NCBI GenBank assembly: GCA_964558445.1
Contig: CAZLEA010000034.1
Coordinates: 1-16,919 of the forward strand
From: CAYXVJ01 sp964558445
Lineage (GTDB): Bacteria > Bacillota > Clostridia > Saccharofermentanales > Fastidiosipilaceae
Reading direction: 5' to 3'
Length of the DNA: 16,919 bases
Positions 14,374-16,919 of this stretch are shown here, one piece after another. The notes below the pieces were generated by a model. It was not told the DNA's origin, did not search any database, and saw nothing but the letters and a program-made list of their open reading frames with translations. How positions within the stretch are numbered: position 1 is the first letter of the stretch; each line of letters begins with the position of its first letter. The translations under genes were made by a program, and so were the position numbers.

Positions 14374-15066
14374 ATGAAAAGAGGTAAAAAGTATCTCGAA
14401 GCGGCCAAGTTGATTGACCGCGATACGCAGTATGACGCCCAGGAAGCCCTGGATCTCGTCGTGAAGTCTGCGCCGGCTAAGTTCGACGAGACCGTTGAGA
14501 TTCATCTTCGTCTAGGTGTTGACTCCCGTCATGCAGACCAGCAGGTTCGCGGCGCGGTCGTCCTTCCTCACGGTACGGGTAAGACCGTTCGCGTCCTCGT
14601 ATTCGCCAAGGGCCCGAAGGCTGATGAAGCCACGGCTGCCGGTGCGGATTACGTCGGTGCCGATGATCTCGTACAGAAGATCACATCGGAGAACTGGTTT
14701 GACTTCGACGTCATCATCGCTACCCCGGATATGATGGGTACCGTTGGCCGTCTCGGTCGTGTCCTCGGTCCGAAGGGCTTGATGCCAAACCCGAAGTCCG
14801 GTACGGTCACGATGGATGTCGCCAAGGCAATCGAAGATGTGAAGGCCGGTAAGATCGAGTATCGTCTCGACAAGAGCAACATCATCCACTGCCCGATCGG
14901 TAAGGTTTCGTTTGGTGCCGAGAAGCTCTACGACAACTACAAGACGCTCGTCGATGCTGTCATCAAGGCCAAGCCTGCAGCAGCGAAGGGACAGTACGTC
15001 CGTAGCGCAACGCTTGCATCGACCATGGGTCCTGCCGTTCGCTTAAACAATCAGAAGCTGCTCTAA
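14374..15066 (+). CDS. rplA: 50S ribosomal protein L1 (RplA)
   Basis: L1 binds the mobile L1 stalk of 23S rRNA and takes part in E-site tRNA release. In many bacteria it represses its own rplK-rplA mRNA. At 230 residues it is full length. The signature GRLGRVLGPKGLMPNPKSGTVT is present. The ATG at 14374 has GGAAGGAGAG upstream. A terminator lies about 40 bases after its stop, so L11-L1 and L10-L7/L12 are separate units. Confidence 0.97.
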   Translation: MKRGKKYLEAAKLIDRDTQYDAQEALDLVVKSAPAKFDETVEIHLRLGVDSRHADQQVRGAVVLPHGTGKTVRVLVFAKGPKADEATAAGADYVGADDLVQKITSENWFDFDVIIATPDMMGTVGRLGRVLGPKGLMPNPKSGTVTMDVAKAIEDVKAGKIEYRLDKSNIIHCPIGKVSFGAEKLYDNYKTLVDAVIKAKPAAAKGQYVRSATLASTMGPAVRLNNQKLL

Positions 15067-15103
15067 GCTTCCCTTTGTTTACCAACATTTGCATAATATG
15101 TGA

Positions 15104-15135
15104 AGAGGGCATCGATTTCGGTTGGTGCTCTTTTT
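15104..15135 (+). terminator. Rho-independent terminator after rplA
   Basis: AGAG(15104-15107), a GG bulge, then CATCGA (15110-15115) pair with TTGGTG (15122-15127) and CTCT (15128-15131), followed by TTTTT. The stem has about 10 pairs, two of them G-U. Confidence 0.8.
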
Positions 15136-15157
15136 GCATCTGATAGCTTCCGGTTGC

Positions 15158-15187
15158 TTGACATGATGCCTTCAGGCGTGTTATCAT
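15158..15187 (+). promoter_or_regulatory. Promoter of rplJ-rplL
   Basis: TTGACA (15158-15163) and TATCAT (15182-15187, five of six matches) have an 18-base spacer. It lies just after the rplA terminator and just before the L10 leader. The start would be near 15194. Confidence 0.72.
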
Positions 15188-15191
15188 TCTG

Positions 15192-15300
15192 CTGTTGCCT
15201 AAGACAGTAGGAGTGGCCTGCCCAGCAGTGATCACATAAGGTTTCCTACCGAGGAATGATTTAAATATGAACAAGGCTGTTTCCTGCCGATTTCAAGCAT
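15192..15300 (+). ncRNA. Ribosomal protein L10 leader (rplJL cis-regulatory RNA)
   Basis: The segment AAGACAGTAGGAG (15201-15213), with the matching TTTCCTACCGAGG (15242-15254), is the hallmark of the Firmicutes L10 leader, in which L10(L12)4 binds and represses rplJL. GTAGGA (15207-15212) pairs with TCCTAC (15244-15249). CTGT (15192-15195) can pair with ACAG (15204-15207). A near-copy of the 3' arm occurs at 15280-15290. A terminator follows at 15312, so control is probably transcription attenuation. Boundaries are approximate. Confidence 0.82.
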
Positions 15301-15311
15301 TTAACTTATTC

Positions 15312-15343
15312 CCTTCGTGTCTAGGCGCGAAGGTTATTTTTTT
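15312..15343 (+). terminator. Attenuator terminator in the L10 leader
   Basis: CCTTCGTG (15312-15319) pairs with CGCGAAGG (15326-15333) over a 6-base loop; TTATTTTTTT follows. The T-tract ends 5 bases before the rplJ Shine-Dalgarno, so it must be conditional: an attenuator tied to the L10 leader. Confidence 0.85.
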
Positions 15344-15361
15344 GAAGAAGGAGGATACGAG

Positions 15362-15943
15362 ATGCCAAGTGAGAAGATACTCTTAAGCAAGCAGAATCAG
15401 GTAGCCGAGTTGGCCGAAGAGCTCAAGGGCGCAACCACGATCGTTGTTGCTGACCATCGTGGTCTGACCGTCGCTCAGGATACCGAGCTGCGTACCGCTC
15501 TGCGTAAGGAAGGCATTACCTACAAGGTCGTCAAGAACACCATCTTGACACGTGCCACTGCAGACGCCGGTCTCGAGAACATGGATGAGCTCTTCAAGGG
15601 CCCGTCCGCTATCGCTTTTAGTGAAGATCCCATTGCAGCCGCCAAGGTTATGCATGACTTCCAGAAGAAGTTTGATAAGCTTGAGATCAAGGGTGGTGCC
15701 ATGGAAGGCAAGGTTACCGATCTGGCCGCCTTGAAGGCTCTGGCGAGCATTCCGCCCGTGGAAGTTCTTTACGCTCAGGTTGTCGGTGGACTGGTCTCGC
15801 CCATTAGCGGGCTTGCGATGATCATCGATGCCATCCGCCAGAAGGTGGAAGAAGAAGGTGCCGAGACAGCAGCTGCTGTAGTTGCACCGGTTGAAGAGGC
15901 AGCTGCAGAAGAGACTGTCAGCGAAGCCGGAAGCGAAGCATAA
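15362..15943 (+). CDS. rplJ: 50S ribosomal protein L10 (RplJ)
   Basis: L10 anchors L7/L12 dimers to the ribosome stalk and, with them, represses its own mRNA through the upstream leader. The 193-residue protein has the N-terminal rRNA-binding domain (VADHRGLTVAQ, KVVKNTILTRA), followed by the long helix and an acidic, Ala/Glu-rich C-terminus (about 163-193). I chose ATG 15362, with AAGGAGG 7 bases upstream. An in-frame start at 15317 lies inside the attenuator hairpin and is rejected. Its first 17 bases equal those of rplL. Confidence 0.96.
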   Translation: MPSEKILLSKQNQVAELAEELKGATTIVVADHRGLTVAQDTELRTALRKEGITYKVVKNTILTRATADAGLENMDELFKGPSAIAFSEDPIAAAKVMHDFQKKFDKLEIKGGAMEGKVTDLAALKALASIPPVEVLYAQVVGGLVSPISGLAMIIDAIRQKVEEEGAETAAAVVAPVEEAAAEETVSEAGSEA

Positions 15944-15984
15944 GCCGAGCTTAAGTATTAATTTAAATCATGGAGGATATTATC

Positions 15985-16362
15985 ATGCCAAGTGAGAAGA
16001 TCACTAATTTCATTGAAGAGGTTAAGTCCCTCAGCGTCCTCGAACTCTCTGAGCTCGTCAAGGCTCTTGAGGAAGAGTTCGGTGTTTCCGCTTCCGCCGT
16101 TGCCGTCGCCGCTCCCGGTGCAGGTGCTGCCGAAGCCGCTGTCGAAGAGCAGAGCGAGTTCACCGTTGTGCTTAAGGCTGCCGGTGCTCAGAAGATCGCC
16201 GTCATCAAGGCCGTTCGCGAGTTGACCGGTCTGGGCCTCAAGGAAGCCAAGGCTATGGTTGATGAAGCACCCAGCAACATCAAGGAGAACATCAGCAAGG
16301 AAGACGCCGAAGCCGCTGCCGACAAGCTCAAGGAAGCCGGTGCGGAAGTCGAGCTCAAGTAA
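15985..16362 (+). CDS. rplL: 50S ribosomal protein L7/L12 (RplL)
   Basis: L7/L12 is the multi-copy stalk protein that recruits translational GTPases. The 125-residue protein has the N-terminal dimerisation/L10-binding helices (about 1-32), an Ala/Gly-rich hinge (about 36-53) and the C-terminal GTPase-binding domain with GLGLKEAKAMVDEAP. I chose ATG 15985 (TGGAGGA 8 bases upstream) over the in-frame start at 15970, which overlaps that ribosome-binding site. It is 41 bases after rplJ and is followed by a strong terminator, not by rpoB. Confidence 0.97.
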   Translation: MPSEKITNFIEEVKSLSVLELSELVKALEEEFGVSASAVAVAAPGAGAAEAAVEEQSEFTVVLKAAGAQKIAVIKAVRELTGLGLKEAKAMVDEAPSNIKENISKEDAEAAADKLKEAGAEVELK

Positions 16363-16385
16363 TTGCAGCTTCATTTGTGAATCGA

Positions 16386-16415
16386 GGGGGTCGTCTTCGG
16401 ACGGCCTTCTTTTTT
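16386..16415 (+). terminator. Rho-independent terminator after rplL
   Basis: A 10-bp stem (16386-16395 with 16400-16409, including G-U pairs) is capped by a TTCG tetraloop and followed by TTTTTT (16410-16415). It is the strongest terminator in the right half. Confidence 0.95.
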
Positions 16416-16441
16416 ACATTGGATAGAGATTTGTCTATTTC

Positions 16442-16476
16442 GGCGTATAAATATGCCAAAGGTCAACATTTGGCGT
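16442..16476 (+). repeat. Overlapping inverted repeats upstream of the tRNA promoter
   Basis: GGCGTAT (16442-16448) is inverted relative to ATATGCC (16451-16457). ATGCCAAA (16453-16460) is inverted relative to TTTGGCGT (16469-16476). The middle arm is shared by both. The block lies between the rplL terminator and the tRNA promoter and should not be transcribed from either, so a protein-binding site is more likely than an RNA switch. Confidence 0.45.
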
Positions 16477-16514
16477 CAAAATCTCAAAACTTCACAAATA
16501 GCCCGATTGAGACG

Positions 16515-16543
16515 TTGACAAGATACGCCTTACTTGCTATTAT
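16515..16543 (+). promoter_or_regulatory. Promoter of the tRNA cluster
   Basis: TTGACA (16515-16520) and TATTAT (16538-16543) have an optimal 17-base spacer. CTTGC/GCAAG (16533-16537, 16546-16550) flank the -10, and a perfect palindrome CAAGCGCTTG (16547-16556) covers the likely start. Confidence 0.8.
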
Positions 16544-16601
16544 AGGCAAGCGCTTGTGAGAGCGCGTAGCACCACAGTGGATCACACCACGATCAAGATA
16601 T

Positions 16602-16678
16602 GGCGGTATAGCTCAGTTGGCCAGAGCATTCGGTTCATACCCGAAGAGTCGTAGGTTCGAATCCCACTGCCGCTACCA
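16602..16678 (+). tRNA. tRNA-Met (CAU), probably elongator
   Basis: A full cloverleaf with encoded CCA: acceptor GGCGGTA/TGCCGCT (a G1-U72 wobble, as in other Bacillota elongator tRNA-Met), D-stem GCTC/GAGC, anticodon stem TTCGG/CCGAA with loop TTCATAC, and T-loop TTCGAAT. It lacks the C1-A72 mismatch of initiators. A tRNA-Ile2 (CAU, modified to lysidine) is less likely but not formally excluded. The T-stem GTAGG/CCCAC has one A-C mismatch (51-63). Confidence 0.92.
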
Positions 16679-16683
16679 TACAA

Positions 16684-16758
16684 GGCCCATTGGTCAAGCG
16701 GTCAAGACATCGCCCTTTCACGGCGAAGACAGGAGTTCGATTCTCCTATGGGTCACCA
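16684..16758 (+). tRNA. tRNA-Glu (UUC)
   Basis: Acceptor GGCCCAT/ATGGGTC, anticodon stem TCGCC/GGCGA with loop CTTTCAC giving anticodon TTC, T-stem AGGAG/CTCCT, and encoded CCA. It starts 5 bases after tRNA-Met. Confidence 0.95.
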
Positions 16759-16762
16759 ATTC

Positions 16763-16839
16763 GGGTGCTTAGCTCAGCTGGTCAGAGCGCATGCTTCACA
16801 CGCATGAGGTCGCTGGTTCGAGCCCAGTAGTACCCACCA
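16763..16839 (+). tRNA. tRNA-Val (CAC)
   Basis: Acceptor GGGTGCT/AGTACCC, D-stem GCTC/GAGC, anticodon stem CATGC/GCATG with loop TTCACAC giving anticodon CAC (reads GUG), T-stem GCTGG/CCAGT, and encoded CCA. The CAC isoacceptor is usually additional to Val(UAC). Confidence 0.94.
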
Positions 16840-16842
16840 ATT

Positions 16843-16917
16843 GCGGAATTAACTCAGTGGTAGAGTGTCACCTTGCCAAGGTGAAAGTCGCGAGTTCGAA
16901 TCTCGTATTCCGCTCCA
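16843..16917 (+). tRNA. tRNA-Gly (GCC)
   Basis: Acceptor GCGGAAT/ATTCCGC with discriminator T and encoded CCA, anticodon stem TCACC/GGTGA with loop TTGCCAA giving anticodon GCC, and T-stem GCGAG/CTCGT. No terminator follows within the window, so the cluster probably continues to the right. Confidence 0.95.
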
Positions 16918-16919
16918 TA

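Noticed and set aside
15267..15386. 39-codon leader ORF (ATG at 15267) inside the L10 leader
   Set aside because: A purine-rich GAGGAA lies upstream, but that is the conserved CCGAGG of the L10 leader, and the frame runs through the attenuator into rplJ out of frame. No histidine- or other control-codon run.
16377..16559. 60-codon ORF after rplL
   Set aside because: It starts inside the region of the rplL terminator, crosses the tRNA promoter and lacks a ribosome-binding site or recognisable motif.
1..16919. Mobile element, prophage, CRISPR array or defence system
   Set aside because: No transposase, integrase, terminal repeats, spacer-repeat array or defence gene is seen; all coding space is filled with core housekeeping genes.

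Overview
The window looks like a chromosomal housekeeping segment of a Bacillota, most likely clostridial, bacterium. The support is a WalRK-type two-component locus linked to walJ and rlmH, frequent TTG/GTG starts with strong Shine-Dalgarno sequences, a Firmicutes-type L10 leader, and sigma-A-like promoters, several with an extended -10 (TGnTATAAT). GC is moderate by eye. I cannot assign a genus. I see no mobile element, phage gene, CRISPR array or defence gene, and no clearly new biological system. The interest lies in gene order, regulatory leaders and unusual protein extensions.

Layout. (1) 1-98: 3' end of a 5S rRNA with its terminator, so an rRNA operon lies to the left. (2) 240-5032: an operon walR-walK-murA-walJ-rlmH, ended by a terminator at 5056-5091. 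Four of its five genes start with GTG or TTG. (3) 5117-12417: a histidine cluster hisZ-hisG-hisD-hisC-hisB-purC-hisA-hisI-hisE. It uses the short HisG/HisZ form of ATP phosphoribosyltransferase and has separate hisI and hisE. hisH, hisF and a histidinol-phosphatase are missing, and purC sits where hisH is commonly found. (4) 12433-13811: rpmG-secE-nusG from a strong promoter. (5) 13812-15135: a structured leader, then rplK-rplA and a terminator. (6) 15158-16415: promoter, L10 leader with attenuator, rplJ-rplL and a terminator. rpoB does not follow. (7) 16515-16919: promoter and a tRNA cluster Met(CAU)-Glu(UUC)-Val(CAC)-Gly(GCC), reaching almost to the window edge.

How the genes work together. 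The first operon couples cell-wall stress signalling (WalRK) with peptidoglycan precursor synthesis (MurA), plus WalJ and a ribosome methyltransferase. The his cluster runs PRPP + ATP to histidine, except for the steps missing here; PurC belongs to the purine route that meets histidine synthesis at AICAR. The right half is the translation/transcription block: L33, SecE, NusG, L11, L1, L10, L7/L12 and tRNAs. Its likely regulation is by r-protein-binding leaders and attenuation. The acidic extensions on WalK, SecE and NusG are the main protein-level oddities.
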